This document shows positions 25,438 to 33,445 of a stretch of 64,000 nt of DNA, piece after piece. The notes under the pieces are model-generated. The model had not been told where the DNA came from and searched no databases. It saw only the letters and a list, made by a program, of their open reading frames with translations. The stretch is from MW101C3 sp943367595. Its GTDB lineage: Bacteria; Cyanobacteriota; Cyanobacteriia; PCC-6307; Cyanobiaceae. Position numbers and translations under genes: made by a program. The stretch lies in NCBI GenBank assembly GCA_943367595.1, contig CALRJS020000003.1, forward strand, positions 62,001 to 126,000. Direction: 5' to 3'. Position 1 is the stretch's first letter, and every line of letters begins with the position of its first letter.

Positions 25438-25827
25438 TTGGCCACCCGCGCCGTCTATTCGTTCACCGGCTTTCCCGGCGCCCCGGTGCGCCACCTCTAC
25501 CTCCACCACGACGGCTACCCCACCGGCGCCGCCTGGCGTTTCGCCACAGCGCTGCGGGAGCAGCAGGAGCTGGCCGCCTTCCTCAGCACCCAGCCGAGCG
25601 CCGAACCGTTGGCGGCCCCCGAGCAGGCCGCCGATGCCGACTACCGCTACCAGGTGCAGTTGCTCGCTGGCGAAGTTGGTGGCAACGCTGCCTGCGATCC
25701 GGCCAGCGCTCAGGTGCAGGTGCAGTGCTGGCGGCGTCTGCCGGGCGGCACCAACTGGCAGCCCCGCTGCCGGCCGATGCCCCTGGCCCAGTTCATCCGG
25801 CGTTTCCTGCCCGGTGATCCGCTCTGA
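25438..25827 (+). CDS. conserved hypothetical protein
   Basis: 129 residues from a TTG. It starts ATRAVYSFTGFPGAP, followed by HLYLHHDGYPTGAAWRF, and later a QVQLLAGEV strand and two cysteines. It looks like a small globular soluble protein. The strong aromatic and charged pattern and the lack of low complexity argue for a real gene, though no domain can be named. The 260 bases upstream hold no other feature. Confidence 0.6.
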   Translation: MATRAVYSFTGFPGAPVRHLYLHHDGYPTGAAWRFATALREQQELAAFLSTQPSAEPLAAPEQAADADYRYQVQLLAGEVGGNAACDPASAQVQVQCWRRLPGGTNWQPRCRPMPLAQFIRRFLPGDPL

Positions 25828-25843
25828 GCGGCGTTCGCCAGCT

Positions 25844-26374
25844 TCAGCGCTTGCGCTTGAAGTAGCGGCGGATCTGGGAGGGCCAATCGCCGGGCAGATC
25901 CCCTTCCCGCAGGCTCGTGTTCGACATCGACACCACCAGCGGCCAGCCCCCCAGTTGCAGGCTGCCTGCCACATGCACCAGCACCGCCAGGCCGATCACA
26001 AGCCAGGCCACCAGATGCAGCGAATACACCAGGTGGTGCAGCTCACCATCACGCAACCAGTCTTCCTGCATCAGCTTGCCGGTGGCCACCGCCAGCACCA
26101 GCGCCACCAGCGCCATGGAGTTGGTGGCCCGCCGCAGCCGCGCCTTGCCGAGCGTGAGCGCGTAGGCGGTGAAGGCCAGGCCCACGGGCAGCAGGAAAAA
26201 GCCCACCTGGCCATGCAGATCGATCCAGCTGCCGCCTGGAACGAAGGGCAGCCGTCCCCAGCGGCCGTCGTAGCGGCTGTACACGAACAGCCCGCTCAGC
26301 CAGCAGCCCACCACCAGCAACGCCGTGAGACCGTGCGACAGCCTCAGCAGCGAGGGTTGGTAGGGGCGACCCAT
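25844..26374 (-). CDS. cytochrome b561-type di-haem membrane protein
   Basis: 176 residues with four membrane helices. Candidate haem ligands occur at His14 (RLSHGLTALL), His55 (DLHGQVGFF), His121 (YSLHLVAWL) and His135 (VLVHVAGSL), the spacing of the bacterial cytochrome b561 / hydrogenase b-type superfamily. Such proteins pass electrons between quinols and periplasmic partners. The partner is not evident from the neighbours. Confidence 0.78.
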   Translation of the reverse strand: MGRPYQPSLLRLSHGLTALLVVGCWLSGLFVYSRYDGRWGRLPFVPGGSWIDLHGQVGFFLLPVGLAFTAYALTLGKARLRRATNSMALVALVLAVATGKLMQEDWLRDGELHHLVYSLHLVAWLVIGLAVLVHVAGSLQLGGWPLVVSMSNTSLREGDLPGDWPSQIRRYFKRKR

Positions 26375-26499
26375 GGTGTTTAGAAGTCTCCGGCACAGCG
26401 TGCCACAGGCCAGCCGCTGCAGCTCCGCATCAGGCCGGTGAAAAGGGCTCTAGATCAGACCGGAGAACAGCTTCGGGTGAAGCCAGCGAAGCCTGCCGA

Positions 26500-27018
26500 T
26501 CAGGCCGGGGCGTTGCTGCAGACCCCATCCATCAACTCTTCGCCACGGCCGTCTCGCTTCGTCAGGGCGTGTTCCTTGAACCTGAGGCTGCGGCGGTCGA
26601 TCGTGGTGCGGTGCACCTCATCGTGGCGGTGGTCGAAATGGATCACCGCCGGGGCCACCCGGGCGGGGATCCCGAGGGCACGCTGCTCGGGGCTGGGCAC
26701 TCCCAGGGCAGCTTCATCGCCGTCGTTGTCATTGAGAGCGAAGGCGTTCGACTCTTTTTCCAAAAACGTGATTGTGTCCCGGCTGGCCTCTACCGGCAGG
26801 ATCTGACCATCAGCGAAACGCACCTGATCCTTGCCGTGCCCCACCTCAACCTGAAAGTCCTTCAGACCCCTGGGGTCGTCGCTGTGGCGGCAGACGATCG
26901 ACAACGGCGGTGAAGGACCACACCGGGCAACAACGAAGGCCAACAGGCCGAGGCCCGCGGCGACGGCCAGGACCAGAACTCTCCGCCTACCGGGCGTGCC
27001 TAGATCAACGGCAGACAT
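26500..27018 (-). CDS. hypothetical membrane-anchored or exported protein
   Basis: 172 residues. RRR followed by a hydrophobic stretch (residues 13-32) gives a signal anchor or signal peptide ending near ARCGPSPP. The rest is hydrophilic with DFQVEVGHGKDQVRFADGQ resembling a short beta domain, and a C-terminal basic region. Two cysteines (33 and 43). No family recognised. Confidence 0.5.
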   Translation of the reverse strand: MSAVDLGTPGRRRVLVLAVAAGLGLLAFVVARCGPSPPLSIVCRHSDDPRGLKDFQVEVGHGKDQVRFADGQILPVEASRDTITFLEKESNAFALNDNDGDEAALGVPSPEQRALGIPARVAPAVIHFDHRHDEVHRTTIDRRSLRFKEHALTKRDGRGEELMDGVCSNAPA

Positions 27019-27574
27019 CGCAGTATCGCCGGGTATCTCTGAGTATGAATCGGCGCCTCCAGGAGCACGGCGGTGCTGGCCAGGGCTGGCCCCGCGAAGC
27101 CAAGGTTCAGAGATTCAGGACAGCCTCGATCCGTGCAGCGAGCCCCATGGAGAGAGGCATGGATGGTGGACAGGCGACGGAACAGATCCTTCACCTGCGG
27201 TGGGAGGTTGGCCGCTGCTGGTGTGGATGTCTGGTGAAGATCCAGCTGATGTCCTGGTTCGCCATTCATGCACAGCTGCCATTTCCGCTGCAGCGGGCGG
27301 CCTTCAGTTCGCACAGGCTTCAGTTCGCACAGGCGTCAGTCAGTGAGTGCAGGGTCTGCACCTGGCCTGGCGACAATGCAAAGTTCAGATCACCTGCGGA
27401 ACTGACGACTGTCATCTCCAGGGGCACGCCATCGCTCGGGATGGGGTTGAGACAACCGGCGTCGTACTGGGACGAAGCCACCGGGGTAACGCCATCGTTA
27501 CTCGCCATGAGTTCGCCGCTGCGATTGGCCAGACTCCAATTCTGACCACGCCCATCAGCGGAGGGGTCCTCAGA
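27019..27574. other. region without a firm gene
   Basis: A minus-strand frame at 27320-27508 (62 codons, MASNDGVTPVASSQYDAG...) has a protein-like composition, and the open frame extends upstream to about 27580 without a better start or any ribosome-binding site. It may be the tail of a decayed gene. The rest, 27019-27319, shows nothing. Confidence 0.35.
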
Positions 27575-27718
27575 TCAGCGCAGCGAGGTGAGGACGATGC
27601 GTTTGTGCACCCCATCGGGCAGGTTGCGCGAGACCGGGCAGAGCTTCATGCACTCCTGGATGGAGGCGATCCGGAGCGGGGTGGCTGCTGCGCAGCCTGA
27701 ACTGGAAGGTGCGGTCAT
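27575..27718 (-). CDS. 47-residue small protein at the end of the sulfur operon
   Basis: Begins MTAPSSSGCAAATPLRIASI and continues QECMKLCPVSRNLPDG. It holds three cysteines (9, 24, 28). The ATG is the base immediately after the TauE/SafE stop codon, so the two genes should be translated together. No family recognised; the CxxxC in a sulfur-related operon could bind metal or carry persulfide. Confidence 0.5.
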   Translation of the reverse strand: MTAPSSSGCAAATPLRIASIQECMKLCPVSRNLPDGVHKRIVLTSLR

Positions 27719-28633
27719 TCATGGCGCGACGGAAGCGGTGGAGACAGAAGTGGTGGAGACGAAAGCGGTGAAGGGTAATGAGGCGTCGAGAGAGGCCGAC
27801 CAGGGCGGCGGGCTCATCGCCTGGCGGCCGGACGCAGCTCTGGAAACAGCAGGCGTGTGGTCGTGGCGACGCCAGGCCTCAACTCCCGTGAGCAGGGCCG
27901 ATCCGATCAGAAGGGCCGAGAACCCCTGGCGCAGCCGCACCTCCGGCAGGTGAGGCGCGAGCCGCTGGCCCACCACCGCCCCCAGGCAGCCACCGCCCAC
28001 CAGCGGGAACAGGAGCGGCAAATGAGCCGTGGGCCAGTGCCCCAGGGCGGCAAGGGCGACCAGTGAATTGGTGGAGATCAGCAACAGGCTCGTGCCGCTT
28101 GCCAGGGGCATCGACAGACCCCCCAGCAGCACAAGGGCCGGAACAATCGCAAAACCGCCGCCCACCCCGGCGACGCCAGTCAGCAGACCCACCACCACGC
28201 CCTGGCTGGCCAGCAGCACGGGGGAACCCGCTGCGCGTCCGTCATGGAGAGGACGCTCTCTGGCACTGGGGCGATTGAGCAGCCAGGAGGCCAGCAACGC
28301 GGCGGCCGTGAAGATTCCCAGCTGCAGCGGCTCCGGGATCAGACCAGCCTTCACCAGCGTGCCGCCGATCCAGCTGCCGGCGAGGGCCGGCACCCCCAGC
28401 ACCAGAGCGGGTCGGATCGCGATCTGGCGGCGCCGGATGTAGGGGCCCACATTGCCAAGGGCCAGCAAGGTGACCACCAGCAGCGAGAGCGGCACAGCCG
28501 CCTGGGTGGGCAGGGCCGCACCGCTCACCAACAGGGGCAACAGCAGGATCGAACCGCCGGCACCGAGCACGGCAAGCAGAAAGCCGATCAGGGCGCCGCC
28601 CACCAGCAGCAGCGCCATGGTCGTGGCGCTCAT
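27719..28633 (-). CDS. TauE/SafE family sulfite/anion exporter
   Basis: 304 residues, about eight membrane helices in two repeats, each opening with the family glycine pattern (LAVLGAGGSILLLPLLV, then TGVAGVGGGFAIVPALVLL). These permeases export sulfite, thiosulfate or related anions. Placed after persulfide dioxygenase and rhodanese, it probably removes their products, sulfite or thiosulfate. The C-terminal 50 residues are a soluble Ser/Ala-rich tail. Overlaps the rhodanese gene by 4 bases. Confidence 0.88.
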   Translation of the reverse strand: MSATTMALLLVGGALIGFLLAVLGAGGSILLLPLLVSGAALPTQAAVPLSLLVVTLLALGNVGPYIRRRQIAIRPALVLGVPALAGSWIGGTLVKAGLIPEPLQLGIFTAAALLASWLLNRPSARERPLHDGRAAGSPVLLASQGVVVGLLTGVAGVGGGFAIVPALVLLGGLSMPLASGTSLLLISTNSLVALAALGHWPTAHLPLLFPLVGGGCLGAVVGQRLAPHLPEVRLRQGFSALLIGSALLTGVEAWRRHDHTPAVSRAASGRQAMSPPPWSASLDASLPFTAFVSTTSVSTASVAP

Positions 28634-29199
28634 TTCACGGGTGATCCCATCGCCACCTGGTTCCAGGGCATCACAGCCAGCAGGCGCGCCATGCCGCAGA
28701 AGCCACTGAGGCCCGCGAAGGTGAGGCCTGCCCCCACGAATCCGCTCAGCCAGATCCAGCCGGGAGCCACCGTCTGGCTGAGCAGAACCCCCAGCAACAC
28801 CAGGCTTCCCGCCGCGATCTGCACCTGCCGCATCAACGGCAGTGGCGCTCCTTTGAGCTTGCGCACGGAGAAACCAGCCTCCTGCCAGGCGGGAAGACCA
28901 CCGAGCAGGTCGGCCACCGGGTGGGGGTGGCCCTGGTGCAGAAGCTGGTTCAGGGCCTTGCTGCTGCGGTTGCCGCTCTGGCAGACCAGCACAAGCGGTC
29001 CATTCGGCAGGTCGGCCTGGGTGAGGCGTGAGAGGGGAACGTTGAGGCTGCCGCTGATGTGGCCGGAGGCGTACTCCATCGGTTCGCGCACATCGATCAC
29101 GCTGACGCCTTGGGCAGCCAGCTGGTCGGCCAGGTCATGGGCGCTGATGCGGTTGAGCTGTGCAGCTGCGGTGGTGGAAGCCATTGGTGAAGAAGCCAT
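28630..29199 (-). CDS. rhodanese with C-terminal membrane pair (DUF2892)
   Basis: 189 residues. The N-terminal rhodanese domain (about 15-115) has VIDVREPMEYASGHI and the active-site loop CQSGNRS with Cys73. It is followed by two helices (about 128-145 and 150-175) of the DUF2892 type. This fusion anchors sulfurtransferase activity at the inner face of the membrane beside the exporter encoded next. Confidence 0.88.
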   Translation of the reverse strand: MASSPMASTTAAAQLNRISAHDLADQLAAQGVSVIDVREPMEYASGHISGSLNVPLSRLTQADLPNGPLVLVCQSGNRSSKALNQLLHQGHPHPVADLLGGLPAWQEAGFSVRKLKGAPLPLMRQVQIAAGSLVLLGVLLSQTVAPGWIWLSGFVGAGLTFAGLSGFCGMARLLAVMPWNQVAMGSPVK

Positions 29200-29305
29200 C
29201 GGTGAAGAAGCAGAGAACGGGGCAATGCAGAAGCGGGGTCGGTCATCGAAGCGGGGTCGCCGATCAACACGGGCTCGGTGATCAGAGCGATCAGGGGCGT
29301 ACCCC

Positions 29306-30427
29306 TCAGACAGGGATGGCGCCTTTCAGCGGGAAGCCCTCGGCCGCCCAACGGCTCAGGCCGCCGTGCAGGTTGGCCACCTGGGCATGACCCGCCTTGA
29401 GCAGTTGCTGGGTGGCCAGGGCGGAACGACTGCCTGAATGGCAGACCACGACCAGCGGCCGGTCTGTGGGGATCTCGCCGGAGCGGCCGTCGAGCTCCGG
29501 CAGGGGGATCAGCAGGCTGCCGGCCACCCGGCCATCGGGGCCGTTGAATTCCTCGGCAGAGCGCACATCGAGCACGGTGAGATCGCTCTGATGGGCGGCC
29601 ACCCAGGCCGGCGCGAGTTCCGGCAGGCCGGCGTAGCTGCGGGTCAGGGGCGCCCAGGCGGGAACGGCCGCCAGCTCGCGTGGCTTGCCGGAGCGCATGT
29701 TGCCGGGCAAGGCTTCGGCGATCTTGTGGGGATGGGGAAGCTTCATCGCCTCCATGTGGCCGACGAAGTCCCGCTCGGTGGCATTGCCGCCCAGCCTTGC
29801 GTTGAAGACCTTCTCCTCGGCAACGGAGGTCACGCTGCGGCCGGTGTAGTCGTGGCCGGGATAGAGCAGACAGGCCTCGGGCAGAGAAAGGATCTGCCCT
29901 GTGATCGAGGTCCAGAGGGTGTGGGCGTTGCCCTGCTGGAAGTCGCAGCGGCCGCAGCCACGAACCAGCACGGCATCGCCGGTGAAGGCCATCGCCTGGT
30001 CATCCAGCACGTAGGTGAGGCAACCGTCGGTGTGGCCGGGGGTGGCGCGCACCTCCACGGAGCGATCGCCGAAGGCCACCCGATCACCGTGCCGCAACGG
30101 GAGGCTCACGTTCTCGGCTCCGACAGCAGCGGCAAGACCGATGGCACTGCCGGTGGCGGCGTGCATCAGCCAGCTGCCCGTCACGTGGTCGGCATGGGCA
30201 TGGGTGTCGAGGCAGGCCACCAACGTGATGCCCAGCTCACGGATCAGGGCAAGATCGCGGTCGTGCTGCTCGAAGACCGCATCGATCAGCAGACCCTGGC
30301 GGCTGCGCACATCGGCCAGCAGGTAGGTGAAGGTGCCGGTGTCACCGTCGAAGAGCTGGCGGAAGAGCAGGCTGCCGCCACCGGCGGCGGCAGCGAGGGA
30401 AAGGACAGGCGCGGGAGCGACGGCCAT
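29306..30427 (-). CDS. persulfide dioxygenase-rhodanese fusion (MBL fold)
   Basis: 373 residues. The N-terminal metallo-beta-lactamase domain has the metal motif HAHADH (His76-His81), PGHTDG and FTGDAVLVRGCGRCDFQQG, the pattern of ETHE1/Blh-type persulfide dioxygenases. These oxidise glutathione persulfide to sulfite with oxygen. A C-terminal rhodanese domain follows (VLDVRSAEEF, CHSGSRS with Cys329) that can pass sulfane sulfur to or from glutathione. The ATG at 30427 was chosen over 30493, because the longer form would run into the likely promoter. Divergent from arsR. Confidence 0.88.
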   Translation of the reverse strand: MAVAPAPVLSLAAAAGGGSLLFRQLFDGDTGTFTYLLADVRSRQGLLIDAVFEQHDRDLALIRELGITLVACLDTHAHADHVTGSWLMHAATGSAIGLAAAVGAENVSLPLRHGDRVAFGDRSVEVRATPGHTDGCLTYVLDDQAMAFTGDAVLVRGCGRCDFQQGNAHTLWTSITGQILSLPEACLLYPGHDYTGRSVTSVAEEKVFNARLGGNATERDFVGHMEAMKLPHPHKIAEALPGNMRSGKPRELAAVPAWAPLTRSYAGLPELAPAWVAAHQSDLTVLDVRSAEEFNGPDGRVAGSLLIPLPELDGRSGEIPTDRPLVVVCHSGSRSALATQQLLKAGHAQVANLHGGLSRWAAEGFPLKGAIPV

Positions 30428-30456
30428 GGGTGGTTCATCAACAACTGATATGACGT

Positions 30457-30532
30457 TAGCCGCATAAAGCGCATGAAAGCAACTTTGACCCAATCACAAG
30501 CCTCATGTGCCCCGGCTTTAGTGCATAATGCG
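30457..30532. promoter_or_regulatory. divergent arsR / persulfide-dioxygenase promoter with candidate operators
   Basis: Two copies of GCATAAWGCG occur: GCATAAAGCG at 30462-30471 and GCATAATGCG at 30523-30532. The first lies within TAGCCGCATAA (30457-30467), an 11-mer that recurs upstream of psbA. The second overlaps a possible -10 element (CATAAT, 30524-30529) for arsR. The first lies where the -10/-35 region of the minus-strand operon would be. Both positions fit repression by the ArsR protein; binding is inferred. Confidence 0.5.
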
Positions 30533-30554
30533 TCAAGCGACATATGCCATTGCC

Positions 30555-30902
30555 ATGGCTGCGCCCGTTGCCGGGTCCCTGCCGAGCCCTCTGCTCCTCG
30601 AAGAACTCAGTGGCTTCTTCCGTCTGCTGAGTGAACCGGCCCGCCTGCAGCTGCTCTGCCTGCTCAAGCAGCAAGGAGCCATGGATGTGGCCTCCCTGAT
30701 CGAGGTCACAGGCTTCAGCCAGTCCCACATCAGCCGCCAGCTCAGCCAGCTGCAGCGGGCGGGCCTCGTCGGCTGCACGCGCGATGGCACACGACTGACC
30801 TACGTGGTGGTCGATCCTCTGGTGGATGACCTCTGCAACCTGGTGCAACACCGTCTCAAGCAGCGGCTGCAGCAGCAACTCAGCCACCTGCAGACGGTGT
30901 GA
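30555..30902 (+). CDS. ArsR-family transcriptional regulator
   Basis: 115-residue winged-helix repressor: LLSEPARLQLLCLL, recognition helix TGFSQSHISRQLSQLQ, wing GTRLTYVVVD. It lacks the ELCVCDL metal box of ArsR/SmtB. Cys35 occupies the helix position of the first reactive cysteine in BigR/SqrR-type persulfide sensors, and Cys94 lies in the last helix. That second cysteine comes several residues earlier than I recall for those proteins. An upstream ATG at 30528 is possible, but it would sit on the -10/operator. Divergent from the sulfur genes it probably controls. Confidence 0.85.
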   Translation: MAAPVAGSLPSPLLLEELSGFFRLLSEPARLQLLCLLKQQGAMDVASLIEVTGFSQSHISRQLSQLQRAGLVGCTRDGTRLTYVVVDPLVDDLCNLVQHRLKQRLQQQLSHLQTV

Positions 30903-31095
30903 TCACGGCTGTTTGAAGGCCAGCCCCAGCGCGCGCACCAGCGGCGCGAACGGCGTCGCTCTGACCCTCCAGGCTGGAGGCCAGAGCGACGCGCATCCGG
31001 TCGAGCTGCTCCATCTCCGCCACCGCGCTGGCCAGCTCCGCCGGCTCCACCGGAGAACGGACCAGCGCCCGCAGTGGCAGGAGCAGATGGGGCAT
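30880..31095 (-). CDS. small hypothetical protein downstream of psbA
   Basis: 71 residues, MPHLLLPLRALVRSPVEPAE then a charged helix with EMEQLDRMRVALASSL. The tail overlaps the end of arsR on the opposite strand by 23 bases. Same strand as psbA and 78 bases after it. Possible gene, no family. Confidence 0.4.
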   Translation of the reverse strand: MPHLLLPLRALVRSPVEPAELASAVAEMEQLDRMRVALASSLEGQSDAVRAAGARAGAGLQTAVITPSAGG

Positions 31096-31173
31096 GGGGA
31101 GCTCCGGGGGTGGGGGTGAACGCGGCCAGGTCGCGGTTAACGCGAACGCGGCTGGGTGGGGGTCAAAGTCCCA

Positions 31174-32253
31174 CTAACCGATCGCTGGGGCGGTGAGTGC
31201 CACAGGGGTGCTGGAACTGGTGGCCAGATCCAGCGGGAAGTTGTGGACGTTGCGCTCGTGCATGGCCTCGATGCCCAGCCCGCCGCGGTTGAGCACATCG
31301 GCCCAGGTGTTGATCACCCGGCCCTGGTGGTCGATCACGGAGTGATTGAAGTTGAGGCCATTGAGGTTGAACGAGAAACTCGCCACCGCCAGCGCCGCAA
31401 ACCAGATGCCGATCACCGGCCAGGCCGCCAGGAAGAAATGCAGGCTGCGGCTGTTGTTGAAGGAGGCGTACTGGAAGATCAGACGGCCGAAGTAGCCGTG
31501 GGCGGCCACGATGTTGTAGGTCTCCTCCTCCTGCCCGAATCTGTAGCCACGGTTCTGGCTTTCCACTTCGGTGGTTTCGCGCACCAGCGAACTGGTGACG
31601 AGGGAACCATGCATGGCGGAGAACAGTGCCCCACCGAAGACACCCACCACGCCGAGCATGTGAAAAGGGTGCATCAGCACGTTGTGCTCGGCCTGGAGCA
31701 CCAGCATGAAGTTGAAGGTGCCGGAGATGCCGAGCGGCATGCCGTCGGAGAAGGAGCCCTGGCCGATCGAATACACCAGCAGCACGGCGGTGGCGGCGGC
31801 CACAGGCGCTGAATAGGCCACGGCGATCCAGGGGCGCATGCCGAGCCGGTAGCTCAGCTCCCATTCACGCCCCATCCAGCAGAAGATGCCGATCAGGAAG
31901 TGAAAGATGATCAGTTGGTAGGGACCGCCGTTGTAGAGCCACTCATCAAGACTGGAGGCGGCCCAGATCGGATAGAAGTGCAGGCCGATGGCATTGGAGC
32001 TGGGCACCACCGCGGCGGTGATGATGTTGTTGCCATACAGCAGGCCGCCGGAAACGGGCTCACGGATGCCGTCGATGTCGACGGGCGGGGAGCCCACAAA
32101 GGCGATCACAAAGCAGACGGTGGCCGCCAGCAGGGTGGGGATCATCAGCACGCCGAACCAGCCCACATAGAGGCGGTTCTCGGTGCTGGTGACCCAGTCC
32201 TTGAAGGACCCCCAGGACAGGCCCGGGAGGCGGCGAAGGGACGTGGTGACCAT
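31174..32253 (-). CDS. psbA: photosystem II D1 protein, D1' (microaerobic) form
   Basis: 359-residue reaction-centre core protein of the thylakoid. Numbering matches standard D1 exactly. Water-oxidation and cofactor residues are all present: Asp61, Tyr161, Asp170, Glu189, His190, His198, His215, Ser264, His272, His332, Glu333, His337, Asp342 and Ala344, followed by a 15-residue C-terminal extension to be cleaved. The three substitutions that mark D1' are present: Ala80 (for Gly), Leu158 (for Phe) and Ala286 (for Thr). Other differences are Ala98, Glu130, Trp126, Ala144, Ser162 beside Tyr161, and Leu186. It is therefore a D1' that should still oxidise water, not the non-functional rogue D1. 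Confidence 0.95.
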   Translation of the reverse strand: MVTTSLRRLPGLSWGSFKDWVTSTENRLYVGWFGVLMIPTLLAATVCFVIAFVGSPPVDIDGIREPVSGGLLYGNNIITAAVVPSSNAIGLHFYPIWAASSLDEWLYNGGPYQLIIFHFLIGIFCWMGREWELSYRLGMRPWIAVAYSAPVAAATAVLLVYSIGQGSFSDGMPLGISGTFNFMLVLQAEHNVLMHPFHMLGVVGVFGGALFSAMHGSLVTSSLVRETTEVESQNRGYRFGQEEETYNIVAAHGYFGRLIFQYASFNNSRSLHFFLAAWPVIGIWFAALAVASFSFNLNGLNFNHSVIDHQGRVINTWADVLNRGGLGIEAMHERNVHNFPLDLATSSSTPVALTAPAIG

Positions 32254-32370
32254 GGTGCCGAAACACGAAGGACGGGAGAGAAGCGCGACCGCTCGCCACA
32301 GGGACGAGACGGTTCACCGCCAACGCCGCTAAGAGCGCGCCACCAGGCCTCGCCAGGCGAGACCAGACAT

Positions 32371-32402
32371 TACGCTTAAGCAGTTATGCGGCTATACGCT
32401 TA
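32371..32402 (-). promoter_or_regulatory. candidate operator/promoter of psbA (D1')
   Basis: On the minus strand the segment reads as two direct copies of TAAGCGTA flanking TAGCCGCATAA (32384-32394 on the plus strand as TTATGCGGCTA). The 11-mer is identical to one in the arsR / persulfide-dioxygenase intergenic region. TAAGC and GCTTA also form a spaced inverted repeat. A weak TAATGT could be the -10. The motif is about 130 bases before the start codon, implying a long leader. Confidence 0.45.
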
Positions 32403-32749
32403 GCTCCACCTCCAAGCTAGTGGCGGAGGCTTGCGGCGGCGTGCGACGAAGCGACCCAGGTTCCACGCCAGTACAACCACCTGGCCAACGGCACAGGAGC
32501 TCAGCTGCATCCGGGCAGGAGCTGAGCACGATCTGGCCAGGCGCTGCTGGCTCTAGAACGACGCTGAGCCGGATCTGGAACGGCATGAAGCAAGGACATC
32601 ACAGGCATGGAGCCGGATCTGATCAGCTGCCGGCCTGGAGCGGCCCGGGCCCCAGCCCACAACGCGGCAGCGGCGCTGCAGATCACACGCGCCCCCGTTC
32701 TTCCCGCGCAGCCGGCATAGCTTCTGGGAGTTCGGCAGAAGCGCAGCGC
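32403..32749. other. intergenic region between psbA and the DUF3122 gene
   Basis: A frame continues upstream of the DUF3122 start through this stretch, but its sequence is low-complexity and unlike the family. No other feature seen. Confidence 0.5.
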
Positions 32750-33334
32750 TTGGCCATCCCCCTCTGGATCAGGCTGTTCCGCCAGGGCGATCGCCTGCGC
32801 TGCCCTCGCCGTCAGGCCGGCGCAGCGGGTGCGCTCCGTGCCGTGGGCATCGGGCTGGTGGCAACACTGGCCGTGTTTGGGCTTGCCGTGGGCCTGCTGC
32901 TTCCAGCCAGGCCGCTGATGGCCGCGGAAGCCCCCCAGCACTGGACGCTCAGCGACGCGGCCGGTCAACGCTGGGGACTGGCGTTGTTCGAGCAACCCGA
33001 CCCCGCCTACCCAAGCGGCTTCCGCCTGCGACTCAACGCCCTGGAGCCCGGCCTGGCGCTCGACCACCAGCGGCCGTTGCTGCTGGACGACGGCGGTGAT
33101 CACCGCTGGCAACTGCCCAACCGCAGCACTGAGCTGGTGGCGACCGAGGGTGCCGCATTGCCCCCAGGCTCCGCCCAGTTCGATACGACCGCCCTGGTGC
33201 CCGCCCCCAGCGCGGTTCAGCCCCTGCGCCTGCAGGTGCCGCTCGCTGATGGCGAAGCCGATGCAGCCGAAACGACGCTGATGCTCGGCGCGGGTCCCAC
33301 CGAGGCCCTGAGCCTGTCGGTGGCACAGCCGTAA
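32750..33334 (+). CDS. DUF3122 family exported protein
   Basis: 194 residues from a TTG. The N-terminal basic region and hydrophobic stretch ending LLLPARPLMA form a signal peptide. The mature part shows the DUF3122 pattern: HWTLSDAAGQRWGLALF, FRLRLNALEPGLALDHQRPL, a D-G-G turn, and SAQFDTTALVP...LRLQVPL. The family is almost confined to cyanobacteria and has no known function; extracytoplasmic location inferred. Three hairpins follow its stop codon. Confidence 0.72.
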   Translation: MAIPLWIRLFRQGDRLRCPRRQAGAAGALRAVGIGLVATLAVFGLAVGLLLPARPLMAAEAPQHWTLSDAAGQRWGLALFEQPDPAYPSGFRLRLNALEPGLALDHQRPLLLDDGGDHRWQLPNRSTELVATEGAALPPGSAQFDTTALVPAPSAVQPLRLQVPLADGEADAAETTLMLGAGPTEALSLSVAQP

Positions 33335-33361
33335 GCCAGCCAGTCGGTCACACAGCCATAC

Positions 33362-33445
33362 CCCAGTCAGTTGATGAAACAACCATCAACCGGTCGATGG
33401 CACATCCATCACCCAGTCAGTTCATGACACAACCATGAACCGGTC
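33362..33445 (+). repeat. three tandem hairpins with compensatory changes
   Basis: Two 34-base repeats (33362-33395 and 33412-33445, period 50) each hold a perfect 7-pair stem: GTTGATG/CATCAAC and GTTCATG/CATGAAC around a 7-base loop. They differ at one position in each arm, and the two changes restore pairing. Between them GATGG-CACAT-CCATC (33396-33410) makes a third hairpin. Probably an RNA structure at the 3' end of the DUF3122 transcript. Confidence 0.75.

Noticed and set aside
31174..32253. Non-functional rogue (sentinel) D1
   Set aside because: All Mn-cluster ligands (Asp170, Glu189, His332, Glu333, Asp342, Ala344) are intact.
33362..33445. Possible CRISPR array
   Set aside because: Only two repeats, with a hairpin rather than unique spacer between them, and no cas genes nearby.
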